Part shown: one piece after another, positions 7,930-14,888 of the stretch
Layout of the letters: each line of letters begins with the position of its first letter
Numbering within the stretch: the stretch's first letter is position 1
From: Streptomyces cyanogenus
GTDB taxonomy: Bacteria > Actinomycetota > Actinomycetes > Streptomycetales > Streptomycetaceae
Reading direction: 5' to 3'
DNA: 64,000 nt
NCBI RefSeq assembly: GCF_017526105.1
Contig: NZ_CP071839.1
Location: 5,037,001 to 5,101,000, forward strand
The notes under the pieces: model-generated
Database searches by the model: none
Told to the model about the DNA's origin: nothing
What the model saw: only the letters and a program-made list of their open reading frames with translations
Made by a program: the position numbers and the translations under genes

Positions 7930-8820
7930 ATGGACACCCTGCATCTCGTCCTCAACGCGGTCACCGTCGTCTTCATCGCGGCCACGATGTTCGCCGCCGG
8001 TCTGCGAGCCACCGTCCCGGCACTGCGCGGCGTCTTCACCGACGTCCCCCTCCTGCTGCCGGCACTGATCGCCAACATGGTGGTCGTCCCGCTGCTCGGC
8101 TGGGGCATCGGCGCGCTGTTCGGTCTCCCCTCGGCCTCCTTCGTGGCCCTCGTCCTGATCGCCTCGTCCCCGGGCGGCCCCTTCGGGGCGAAGCTGGCGG
8201 CGGTGCAGCAGGGCGACCTCGTCGCGGGCGCGGCCATGCAGGTACTGCTCGCCTCCGTCGGCAGCCTCACCTTCGCGCCCACCGCCAACGCCATCCTCGC
8301 CGCCGCCGACATCGGCACCGAGGTCTCCCTCGACGTCGGCGCACTGGTACGGACGGTGGCGCTGCTGCAACTCGTCCCGTTCGCCGTCGGCCTGCTCCTG
8401 CGCCGCTACGCCGAGCCCACCGCCCAGTCGTGGCAGCCCGGGGCGACCGCGGTCTCCAACGTCACGTTCCTGATCGTGCTGGCGGGCATGCTGCTGGGCA
8501 GCTGGCAGGACGTCGCCGCCCTCTTCGGCTCACTGGCCCTGCTCGCGGGATTCCTGCTCGCGGTGCTCGCGTTCGCCGCGGGCACGCTGCTGGCCAGCGG
8601 CCCGATGGCACGCCGCACCACCATGGGAGGCGTCGCCTCGGTGCGCAACGCGGGCCCCGCTCTGGCCGCCATCGGCCTGGCCTTCGCCGACCAGCCCGCC
8701 GTCCTGGGCGCCCTCGCCGCGATCCTCCTGAGCGGCCTGACGGCGGCCCTCCCGATCGCCACCCTCCTCAGCCGAGGACGCGACGCCCCAGGCGCGGCTC
8801 AGGGCCACACAAGGCAATAG
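7930..8820 (+). CDS. Bile acid:sodium symporter (BASS)-family transporter
   Basis: 296 residues with about nine to ten hydrophobic segments. Features match the BASS/arsenite-permease-like fold: 'VLIASSPGGPFGAKLAAVQQ' near residue 77 and a Gly/Ala-rich C-terminal bundle ('GGVASVRNAGPALAAIGLAF'). AGGGGAAG precedes ATG 7930. It lies 63 bp after the Dyp peroxidase gene on the same strand and may export or import a substrate of that locus. Its last nine codons and stop fall inside the left copy of the island's direct repeat (8797-8863), so its natural C-terminus overlaps the 3' end of the convergent gene now found at 14.8 kb. Confidence 0.85.
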   Translation: MDTLHLVLNAVTVVFIAATMFAAGLRATVPALRGVFTDVPLLLPALIANMVVVPLLGWGIGALFGLPSASFVALVLIASSPGGPFGAKLAAVQQGDLVAGAAMQVLLASVGSLTFAPTANAILAAADIGTEVSLDVGALVRTVALLQLVPFAVGLLLRRYAEPTAQSWQPGATAVSNVTFLIVLAGMLLGSWQDVAALFGSLALLAGFLLAVLAFAAGTLLASGPMARRTTMGGVASVRNAGPALAAIGLAFADQPAVLGALAAILLSGLTAALPIATLLSRGRDAPGAAQGHTRQ

Positions 8821-8863
8821 GGCTGATGCCCCGCCTCATGCAGCCGATGACTGAAGTCCTGCC
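8797..8863. repeat. Left direct repeat (attL-like), duplicate of the 3' end of the gene at 14824
   Basis: 67 bp matching 14822-14888 in the same orientation with two mismatches (8820 G versus A; 8850 A versus G). Read on the minus strand it encodes 'SHRLHEAGHQPYCLVWP' plus stop, the exact C-terminus of the protein ending at 14824; both mismatches are synonymous in that frame. This is the pattern left by site-specific integration into the 3' end of a gene. Confidence 0.8.
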
Positions 8864-8953
8864 TCGTGAATGGGAGGGGCAGGATGCTGACCTGGGGCTT
8901 CTCGGTGAAATGTGCGTTGACCTGCGCGAACTCTCCTCGGCAGTTTTCACGGG
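8864..8953. other. Left island boundary without a recognisable gene
   Basis: Between the left repeat and the thioesterase fragment I see no credible coding sequence. Just beyond it, TGTGCCCTGG recurs almost in tandem (8979-8999). No integrase, excisionase or relaxase frame is detectable on either strand. Confidence 0.4.
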
Positions 8954-9300
8954 TCAACGCCGTTTCCCGTGCTCATGTGCCCTGGGTGTGCCCTGGTGGA
9001 CCGGTTCACCAGAGGGTGCACGGGCGCGGTGCGGGTCGGGGCCGACGAAGGTTCCGTCAGCCGTGACGAGGCTTGTGTCAGGGGCTGCCCGGCTGGTGAA
9101 CGAACCGCTCACCGAGATCTTGCGGTCGGCTGTGCCGGTGACGCGCGCGAGGATGCGCAGGGGTGTTTCCAGCGGGACCGGGCGGTGATAGCGCATCTGG
9201 AGGGAGACGGTCAGGCCGACATACCAGCTGCCGCGCAGGCGCGGCACATTGAAGCGGTTCGCCGTGGCAGCCAGGCATGAAGTACGAAGCCAGTCGGCGT
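8954..9300 (-). pseudogene. Truncated PaaI-like hotdog thioesterase remnant
   Basis: On the minus strand an open stretch reads 'ATANRFN...', 'MRYHRPVPLETPLRILARVTG' and 'DTSLVTADGTFVGPDP', which is the C-terminal half of PaaI/YbgC-type hotdog thioesterases. The N-terminal half with the catalytic loop is missing: the NUDIX gene begins its 3' end at 9318. After 'GPDP' the frame continues into unrelated Arg/His-rich sequence to a stop at 8954, so both ends look broken. I treat it as a gene fragment carried at the left end of the island rather than a working enzyme. Confidence 0.45.
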
Positions 9301-9317
9301 GGGGGGGCCTCGAGTGC

Positions 9318-9818
9318 TTACTTCCAGCCGTTCAGCGACACCTGCGGACCATCGGCGAGATATCGGTGCAGAGCGCTGGCGGTGGTGTCCACGAATTCCT
9401 CCGGGATGGCACCGGCGTCAACCCAGCAGACCTGGGCGTGCTTGCCCGACTCGCGGTTTTCTGGTTCGCCGGTCCATTCGTGGGCGGCGAAGACGACGGT
9501 GAGAAAGCCGTTGGGTGCCTCGACTCCCCAGGCGCCATGGATGATGTGGGCGACCTGCAGGGCTTCAGGCTTCACAGTGAGGCCGGTTTCCTCGTACAGC
9601 TCGCGTACGGCGGTCTCGGTGATCGGCTCGCCGGGCTCGCTCTTGCCGACGGGCAGGTCCCACATACCCTGTGCGAACTTGGCGTTCTGGCTGCGCTGGA
9701 GGAGGACGACGCGGTTGGTGGCCTTGTCGTGGACGATGACGGCGGCGACCAGCAGAGTCATGGATTCGAGGGCGGGCTTGAGAGCTGTGGGCTGGTCGTC
9801 GGTTGTCCGCTGAGCCAC
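9318..9818 (-). CDS. NUDIX hydrolase
   Basis: 166 residues. The complete Nudix box GX5EX7REUXEEXGU is present at residues 58-80 ('GKSEPGEPITE', then 'RELYEETGL'), so it should hydrolyse a nucleoside diphosphate linked to another moiety using a divalent metal bound by the REXXEE glutamates. GTG 9818 follows AAGGGA at 9-nt spacing. It lies 36 bp downstream of the XRE regulator gene on the same strand and is probably co-transcribed. NUDIX proteins travel with Streptomyces integrative elements (Pif of pSAM2 is one), so a link to the island's mobility or to its regulator is possible but unproven. Confidence 0.9.
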   Translation of the reverse strand: MAQRTTDDQPTALKPALESMTLLVAAVIVHDKATNRVVLLQRSQNAKFAQGMWDLPVGKSEPGEPITETAVRELYEETGLTVKPEALQVAHIIHGAWGVEAPNGFLTVVFAAHEWTGEPENRESGKHAQVCWVDAGAIPEEFVDTTASALHRYLADGPQVSLNGWK

Positions 9819-9854
9819 GGGTTGTGTCCCTTCGTCGGCCGGTTGATGGGCAGC

Positions 9855-11204
9855 TTAGGCCAGTGCTTCGCGTGCGCGACGGGCGAGTTCGCCAGCTCCG
9901 GGCACTCTGCGACGCTGGTAGATGGCGAGGGTGGAACGGAGTGAGGTGATCGCCTTGCGGGTGCGGTCTGAGGTCATGCCCTCCATGAGGGACATGGCCT
10001 GGGACCAGGCGGCGACGGCTTCGTCGGCTCGGGCTTGGGCGGCGAGACTGTCGCCGAGGTCGGCGTAGGTGAGCGCGTGGACCCTCTTGTACTTCTCGGG
10101 ATCCCAGCGCACCAGGGCGTCGCGGTGTTGTTGCTGGGTGCCGACGTGGTCGGCAAGGTCGGTCAGGGTGCGGGCGGTGTGGCTGGCGACGGTGCCGGCT
10201 GCCGGGCCGCTGACGCGGGAGTAACTGGGCTGTGGGCCGTCTTCGCGTAGGAGGGCATCTTCGGCGGCGAGCAGGGCGCGGGCCGCTGCCGGCTTCTCGC
10301 CCACAGCGGCGTACGCGCGGGCACGGGTGATGTGGAGCAGCGCCTCGGTCTGGCCGTCGACGCGGCCCAGGCCGCGCATCAGTGCGCCCTCGACGAGGTC
10401 GACGCAGTGGTGGGGCTGCTTGAGGCTGAGGGCTTGGTGGGCGAGGGCGCGCATCATCCAGGCGGCGTGGCCGTGCGGGTCGGCGCAGGCGAGTTGGTAG
10501 CCAACCTGGTAGTAACGCTGGGCGGCGCCTTCCTGGCCGAGGTCGTGGTGCTTCCACCCTGCGAGGTAGGCGAGTTCTGCGACCGCTCCGAAGGCTGCCT
10601 CGCGTAAGGCTTCGTTCGGGAACCGTCCGCGGAGCATGGGGGCAGCGGTGTCGGCGAGATACGCGGTGACGGTGGTGAGTCCATGGCCGCCGCCGAGACG
10701 TTCGTCGGCGGCACTGAAAGCTGCTGTGATCTGGCGTACGACGTCCACGTCCTCCGCACCGACCAGGGAGCTGCCGGTGCGGGCTCGGAGCATGCGCGCT
10801 GTGGCTTCGTGGTCATAGGCAAGGGGCATGGCGACGCCGGCTGCGGTGAAAGCGGCCACGGCCAGGAAGCGTCGGCGTTCGACGTCGGCACGGCCCAGGT
10901 CGGTCGCGGCGAGGACTGGATCCGCCTGCTCGGTCGGTGCCTCGCCTCCGCGGAGACCAATCTCCGTCTCGGTGACCGTGCGGCCTGCTCGCCGGGACAG
11001 TGCCTCGGCAAGGTACCGGGCGGTCCGGACGGTCGGTTGGCGGATGCCGTTCACCCAATGGGAGACAGCCGACTTGTTGGTCTGGAGGGTGTCGCCGTTC
11101 TCTGCGGCGATGCGTCGGATATCCCTCGCCAGAGCCTCGTAGGTGCAGCCCATCGCTCCGATGGTCTCGCGCAGGCGGGAGTTGGGTTCTCTCTGCGCTG
11201 CCAC
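9855..11204 (-). CDS. XRE-family regulator with large helical (TPR-like) C-terminal domain
   Basis: 449 residues from GTG 11204 (GGAGG upstream). Residues about 8-75 form an XRE helix-turn-helix ('TYEALARDIRRIAAENG', 'NKSAVSHWVNGIRQPTVRTA'). Residues 130-449 are alanine-rich helical repeats of the TPR-like type common in Streptomyces regulators ('LAYLAGWKHHDLGQEGAAQR', 'ALTYADLGDSLAAQARADEA'), a likely sensor region. It is transcribed with the NUDIX gene and divergently from the four-gene operon starting at 11429. The 224-bp divergent interval holds three tandem 9-bp repeats next to this gene's promoter and two hairpins before the opposite operon, so it probably regulates both. Confidence 0.88.
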   Translation of the reverse strand: MAAQREPNSRLRETIGAMGCTYEALARDIRRIAAENGDTLQTNKSAVSHWVNGIRQPTVRTARYLAEALSRRAGRTVTETEIGLRGGEAPTEQADPVLAATDLGRADVERRRFLAVAAFTAAGVAMPLAYDHEATARMLRARTGSSLVGAEDVDVVRQITAAFSAADERLGGGHGLTTVTAYLADTAAPMLRGRFPNEALREAAFGAVAELAYLAGWKHHDLGQEGAAQRYYQVGYQLACADPHGHAAWMMRALAHQALSLKQPHHCVDLVEGALMRGLGRVDGQTEALLHITRARAYAAVGEKPAAARALLAAEDALLREDGPQPSYSRVSGPAAGTVASHTARTLTDLADHVGTQQQHRDALVRWDPEKYKRVHALTYADLGDSLAAQARADEAVAAWSQAMSLMEGMTSDRTRKAITSLRSTLAIYQRRRVPGAGELARRAREALA

Positions 11205-11225
11205 GATCGCCTCCGCTCCAGAGCT

Positions 11226-11252
11226 GTAAACCGCGTATACCGCCTCGACCGC
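11226..11252. promoter_or_regulatory. Three tandem 9-bp units, putative operator of the XRE regulator
   Basis: GTAAACCGC, GTATACCGC and CTCGACCGC follow one another without gaps (11226-11234, 11235-11243, 11244-11252), sharing ACCGC at the same 9-bp phase. They lie 22-48 bp upstream of the GTG of the XRE gene, in its likely promoter. Iterated half-sites of this kind are typical of autoregulatory operators. Confidence 0.45.
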
Positions 11253-11298
11253 CTCTCACCGTACCCACTGTGCGTGACGGCGTGTTCACTGAATATCA

Positions 11299-11351
11299 GC
11301 CGCCCGGCCCGGTCCGACACCGAGACCAGGCTCCCCCTTCGGCCGGGCGGC
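11299..11351. repeat. Inverted repeat in the leader of the island operon (outer stem)
   Basis: GCCGCCCGGCC (11299-11309) is perfectly complementary to GGCCGGGCGGC (11341-11351), with a 31-bp loop. Together with the 13-bp hairpin just downstream it could form an mRNA leader structure or a protein-binding site. Confidence 0.45.
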
Positions 11352-11375
11352 TCCCTGAAGTTCCGTACGCCCGAT

Positions 11376-11407
11376 CCGGGTTCGGGCATGCCTGTGCCCG
11401 AACCCGG
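11376..11407. repeat. Perfect 13-bp inverted repeat immediately upstream of the island operon
   Basis: CCGGGTTCGGGCA (11376-11388) and TGCCCGAACCCGG (11395-11407) are perfect complements separated by TGCCTG. The repeat ends 21 bp before GTG 11429. It may be an operator or a translation/transcription attenuator of the downstream four genes. Confidence 0.6.
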
Positions 11408-11428
11408 CCGATCAGAGACGGAGACACG

Positions 11429-12178
11429 GTGACCACCATCGACACCACGGCCATCACGGTCGAGCTGCCCCAGGCGTTCGACGAGCGCTGGAGCCGACTG
11501 CCGGGCATCCAGGTCGACGGCCGGCGCATCACCATCGACCCGGCCGAGTACTTCTTCCGCTTCGAGTCCCACACCTGGCTCGTCGCCGAGTGGGGGCTGG
11601 TCAAGTCCCAGCTCCTGGACGTGGAGGAGACGACCGAAAGCGCGGTCGAGCAGCTTGCGCTGGACTTCATCAAGGCTCACGGCGAGTCCACCCCGGACGC
11701 CGCCCGCGTGCTGGCCACCGCTTACGAGGTGTACGCCTACCTGTTCCGCGACGAGCACCTCGCCGGCCTCGGCCTGCCGCAGATCACCGCCGATCACCTT
11801 CGGATGCTCCGCGAGGCAGCCACGCTGATGGCGCTCAACAAGGTCGAGCTGGACGGACACATCTCCAACGTCGGCCCGTGCTGGTTCTTCCCGGCCGCCA
11901 CCTCGGTCGTCTTCGACCTGGACGACGAGATGGGCGGGATGCTGGACGAGGTCTACCACGGCGGCTGGTTCAACGAGCACCGCCGCATCGAGTCCATCAA
12001 GGCCCACGCCGCCCTCGGCGGCCGGCTCGTGCACGGCTGCCAGTCCGTGCCGGACCAGTCCGGCGGCGTCGTCGCGCCCTACGGTGCTTCGATGGCCGCC
12101 TTCCGCGACGACCTCGCGGCCTTCAAGGCCGGCTGGATCGAGCAGGTCTACGCCCACCGCGTCAGCCCTGCCGCGTAG
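11429..12178 (+). CDS. Unknown protein, first gene of the island operon
   Basis: 249 residues from GTG 11429 (GACGGAG upstream); the frame runs open further upstream, but that part crosses the hairpins. I do not recognise the family. The protein looks soluble and cytoplasmic, with acidic helices and a conserved-looking core 'WFFPAATSVVFDLDDEMGGM' around residues 151-170 followed by 'VYHGGWFNEHRRIESIKAHA'. No signal peptide, membrane span or nucleotide-binding loop is visible. It is followed, 84 bp later, by an APH-like gene and then a methyltransferase and a HAD-like gene on the same strand, so its role is presumably tied to theirs. Confidence 0.7.
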   Translation: MTTIDTTAITVELPQAFDERWSRLPGIQVDGRRITIDPAEYFFRFESHTWLVAEWGLVKSQLLDVEETTESAVEQLALDFIKAHGESTPDAARVLATAYEVYAYLFRDEHLAGLGLPQITADHLRMLREAATLMALNKVELDGHISNVGPCWFFPAATSVVFDLDDEMGGMLDEVYHGGWFNEHRRIESIKAHAALGGRLVHGCQSVPDQSGGVVAPYGASMAAFRDDLAAFKAGWIEQVYAHRVSPAA

Positions 12179-12262
12179 CAGCACACCGCACGCACCCGGC
12201 TCCGGGGCGGGCCAGCACTTCTCGCCCGCCCCGGACGCCACCACCACACTGGAGAGCCCTTC

Positions 12263-13174
12263 ATGGACGCGACCCTCAATGCCGAACTCCTGGACAACCT
12301 CCTGACCCTCGCCAACCAGACCTGCGCATCGCGTGAGGAGGTGCGCGTCTGGTCCATGTCCGCCGTCGAGCGCCTGACCTTCACCGACGGCAGCACCGCC
12401 ATCTTCAAGTACGCCAGGAGGCCCTTCGACAGGGAGGACCAGGCACTCCGGTTGGCAAAAACGGTCGGCGTCCCCGTCCCTTCCGTTCACGCCTCCGCAG
12501 TCCTGGACGGCTGGCTCGGGATGCTGCTGGAAGACCTCGGCGCTCCCATCCGCGAAGCCGACGACCTCGACGGCGCCGCCACAGCCATGGTCCTGCACCG
12601 CACCCGCCCGGCCGCGGCCCTGCCTGTCCTCGATCACGAAGGTCTGCGCGACCTCCCGGCGCGAGCCTTGGAACACCTCGGCCACCTGCGCAAGGCCGAC
12701 CGGTGGGAGGACACCCACGACATCGAGGGCGCTCTCGACCGCATCGCCCAAGCCGCCGAAGCGCGCTCGGCCGGCGCCACGGTCGGCCCGTTCGGCTGGG
12801 TGCACTCCGAGTTCCACCCCACCAGCCTCCACATCGGCCGGCGCGGCTGGCGTCTGCTGGACTTCGCCCGCGCCTTCACCGGCCCCGGCCTGCTCGACCT
12901 CGCCAGCTGGCACGGCACCATCGACGACCCCGACCCCGTACGTCTGCGCGTCTTCCTGGAGACGTACGTCACCGAGGGCGGCACCCCTGACGCCCTCGCC
13001 GAGCGTGGCGGGCTTCCGGCGGAGAAGTGGGCGCTGGGCTGGCATCGCGTCTGGGCCGTCGAGTGGTTCATGGAGCAGTCCGTTCGCTGGATCAACGACC
13101 CGGCCACCGACCCCGCCTACATCAAGGCCGTGCGCCGACACCTCACTGACGTGCTGCACCTCCTGGAGGTCTGA
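12263..13174 (+). CDS. Aminoglycoside phosphotransferase (APH)-fold protein with altered catalytic loop
   Basis: 303 residues. Overall layout fits the APH/choline-kinase fold: an N-lobe with 'AIFKYARRPFDRE' (a Lys near residue 50 in the nucleotide-Lys position), then a C-lobe. The catalytic loop, normally HGDxxxxN, reads 'HSEFHPTSL' from His 181: the Asp is Glu and the Asn is Ser. The metal-binding 'DxD/DF' element is present as 'LLDFARAF'. It may therefore be a weak or non-catalytic kinase, or use a different geometry. GGAGAG precedes the ATG. Only 1 bp separates its stop from the following methyltransferase start, so the two are translationally coupled. Confidence 0.75.
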   Translation: MDATLNAELLDNLLTLANQTCASREEVRVWSMSAVERLTFTDGSTAIFKYARRPFDREDQALRLAKTVGVPVPSVHASAVLDGWLGMLLEDLGAPIREADDLDGAATAMVLHRTRPAAALPVLDHEGLRDLPARALEHLGHLRKADRWEDTHDIEGALDRIAQAAEARSAGATVGPFGWVHSEFHPTSLHIGRRGWRLLDFARAFTGPGLLDLASWHGTIDDPDPVRLRVFLETYVTEGGTPDALAERGGLPAEKWALGWHRVWAVEWFMEQSVRWINDPATDPAYIKAVRRHLTDVLHLLEV

Positions 13175-13175
13175 C

Positions 13176-13868
13176 GTGCTCGCCCAGGCATCCCCCTGGT
13201 ACGTCCACGCGCTCCAGCGCACTACGGCCAGCCCCGCCGAGCCCCTGTCCGTCCCCGCGCGGATGGCATGGACCACACGGCCCGGCAGCGGACCCGGCGC
13301 CGAGATCCTCGGACCGGATCTGCGCCGCAAGCGACTGCTGGAACTCGGCTGCGGCCCCGGTCACAACGCCGCCCACCTCGCCACCCGCTACGGTGCCCAC
13401 GTCACCGGCGTCGACCTCGTCGGCCTTCAGGTCCGCCGAGCCCGCTCGCACTACGGCCGGCTGAACAACCTGACCTTCGTCGCCGGCCACGCCCTGCACT
13501 ACCTGCAAGCCTCCGACGAGCTCTTCGACGCGATCTACTCCGTCTTCGGAGCGATCGGTCTCGTTGCCCCTGAGCTTCTGCTCCCGGCCATCGCCCAGCA
13601 CCTCAAACCCGGATGCACCCTCGCCTTCTCCGTCCCCCACCCTCAGCGGGGCGGCAGGCGCCCTTCCACCGATGACCGGCCGAGCCGGGACCACCTCACC
13701 CTCCCCGACCGCACGCGCCTGCCCATCGCGCGCTGGGAGTTCGACGCCGAACGGTGGGAGGAACACCTCGGGCGAGCGGGTCTCTGGCTCGCCTCGGCCA
13801 AGGAATTCCACGACGCCCGTCACGGCCTCCGGCCCACCACCCTGCTGATCACCGCGCGCAAGCTCTGA
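13176..13868 (+). CDS. Class I SAM-dependent methyltransferase (island operon)
   Basis: 230 residues from GTG 13176, with GGAGGT (13165-13170) inside the end of the preceding gene. Motif I 'LLELGCGPGHNAAHLATRYG' (about residues 54-73) and motif II 'VTGVDLVGLQVRRA' are clear, with motif IV-like 'FDAIYSVFGAIG'. The C-terminus 'RPTTLLITARKL' is a normal class I end. Coupled to the APH-like gene and followed 37 bp later by the HAD-like gene. The acceptor cannot be deduced; small molecule, nucleotide or RNA are all open. Confidence 0.85.
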   Translation: MLAQASPWYVHALQRTTASPAEPLSVPARMAWTTRPGSGPGAEILGPDLRRKRLLELGCGPGHNAAHLATRYGAHVTGVDLVGLQVRRARSHYGRLNNLTFVAGHALHYLQASDELFDAIYSVFGAIGLVAPELLLPAIAQHLKPGCTLAFSVPHPQRGGRRPSTDDRPSRDHLTLPDRTRLPIARWEFDAERWEEHLGRAGLWLASAKEFHDARHGLRPTTLLITARKL

Positions 13869-13905
13869 CCCCAGCCCCCAGCCCCCGGCCCCCTGGGAGA
13901 ACCCG

Positions 13906-14469
13906 ATGCGCCCGCCCTACCTGCTTCTCGACGTCGACGGTGTCTTCATCCCCTTCCCGGACGCGGAAGGAGCCGGCCCCGAGACCCATACGCGCCACGA
14001 CGTGGTACCCACCGGCCGGACCGCCGACAACCCGGTCACCATCTGGCTCAATCCTGCGCACGGCCCCCTGCTCATGCACGTGATCCGGACCGGCCTGGTC
14101 ATCCCTGTCTGGTGCACCAGTTGGCGCCAGGACGCCACCACGCTCCTCGGCCCGCTCCTCGGTATCCCGCCCCTGCCTCACGTCGACCTGCCGCGTCCGC
14201 AGATCACGACCAGCCACCCAAACGGCTACCTGTGGAAACGCGACCACGTCGACGCCTGGCTCGGCGATGCACCAGCCGTCTGGATCGACGACGACTTCAC
14301 CGACCTCGATCACGAGTGGGCGAGGGAGCGCACCGCTCGCGGTCAGGAGACCGCCCTTGTTCAGCCTGATCCCCAGGTCGGGCTGTTGGCCGAGCACCTG
14401 GTCGAGGTGCTGGCCTGGGTCGCACGGGCTGATGCCTTGTGCGTCGCCTGTGAAGCCGAAGCCGCGTAG
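13906..14469 (+). CDS. HAD-like protein (HAD domain of the type seen in RNA-repair proteins)
   Basis: 187 residues. The N-terminus 'LLLDVDGVFIPF' supplies the HAD DxDG motif (Asp 9, Asp 11), and 'PVWCTSWRQDA' and 'AVWIDDDFTDLD' look like HAD motifs II and IV. This arrangement, with 'CTSW' after the first strand and a terminal acidic motif, resembles short actinobacterial HAD proteins classed with the 'Swiss Army Knife RNA repair' HAD domain; that family assignment is from memory. GGGAGA precedes the ATG. Last gene of the island operon. It could be a phosphatase acting on a phosphorylated product of its neighbours. Confidence 0.7.
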   Translation: MRPPYLLLDVDGVFIPFPDAEGAGPETHTRHDVVPTGRTADNPVTIWLNPAHGPLLMHVIRTGLVIPVWCTSWRQDATTLLGPLLGIPPLPHVDLPRPQITTSHPNGYLWKRDHVDAWLGDAPAVWIDDDFTDLDHEWARERTARGQETALVQPDPQVGLLAEHLVEVLAWVARADALCVACEAEAA

Positions 14470-14821
14470 CAGGGCCGCACCGTAGGAGGCGGCATTGGCG
14501 TCGCCGACCGTGACGGCCGGCGACGCGTGGCTCGTTGCGGATCGTGATCACCGCCGCCGTGCTTGCGGCGGTTGTGGAGTCACCGGCGTTGCTGCCCCGT
14601 GGCCGGAACCGTCTCGGCGCCGTGCTCCGCTACGCGCCTGCGCGGCACCGAGCTGCTGACCGCGACCAAGAGGAAGATCACCCTTGGTCGCTGAAGCGCG
14701 TCCGCGCCGTCATAGCCGGACTGCCGAAACGCTTCAGGCCGGCGGCGAACTCACCTCGGCTGCGGGCTGGGCCGGGGCGAGAGCGGGACCGAAAACCTCG
14801 CCCAAACCCCACGAAGCCGCA
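14470..14821. other. Non-coding right part of the island
   Basis: About 350 bp with no frame that looks like a gene. Short frames on either strand give Arg/Pro-rich low-complexity translations typical of GC-rich shadows. I see no recombinase remnant, tRNA or terminator I would defend. Confidence 0.4.
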
Positions 14822-14888
14822 GCTCAGGGCCACACAAGGCAATAAGGCTGATGCCCCGCCTCATGCAGCCGATGGCTGAAGTCCTGCC
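14822..14888. repeat. Right direct repeat (attR-like), native 3' end of the gene at 14824
   Basis: 67 bp, 65 identical to 8797-8863 and in the same orientation, 6025 bp apart. It contains the last 17 codons and the stop of the minus-strand gene ending at 14824. Identity stops within a few bases on either side (an imperfect 4-bp extension exists on the left). Confidence 0.8.

Noticed and set aside
5449..8370. A very long open frame on the minus strand opposite the Dyp peroxidase locus, and similar ones opposite the menaquinone, acyl-CoA ligase and nuo genes
   Set aside because: They are GC-bias shadows: translations are Arg/Pro/Gly/His-rich without domains, and the plus strand carries recognised proteins.
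8864..14821. An integrase or excisionase gene for the island
   Set aside because: Searched both strands by eye for tyrosine or serine recombinase motifs and found none; only the repeats support mobility.
14535..14879. Small plus-strand frame at the right end of the island
   Set aside because: Basic, low-complexity translation that runs into the repeat and the antisense gene end; no ribosome binding site.
14822..14888. tRNA gene at the repeat
   Set aside because: The repeat is a protein-coding 3' end; no cloverleaf or T-loop sequence is present. I saw no tRNA or rRNA gene elsewhere in the window.
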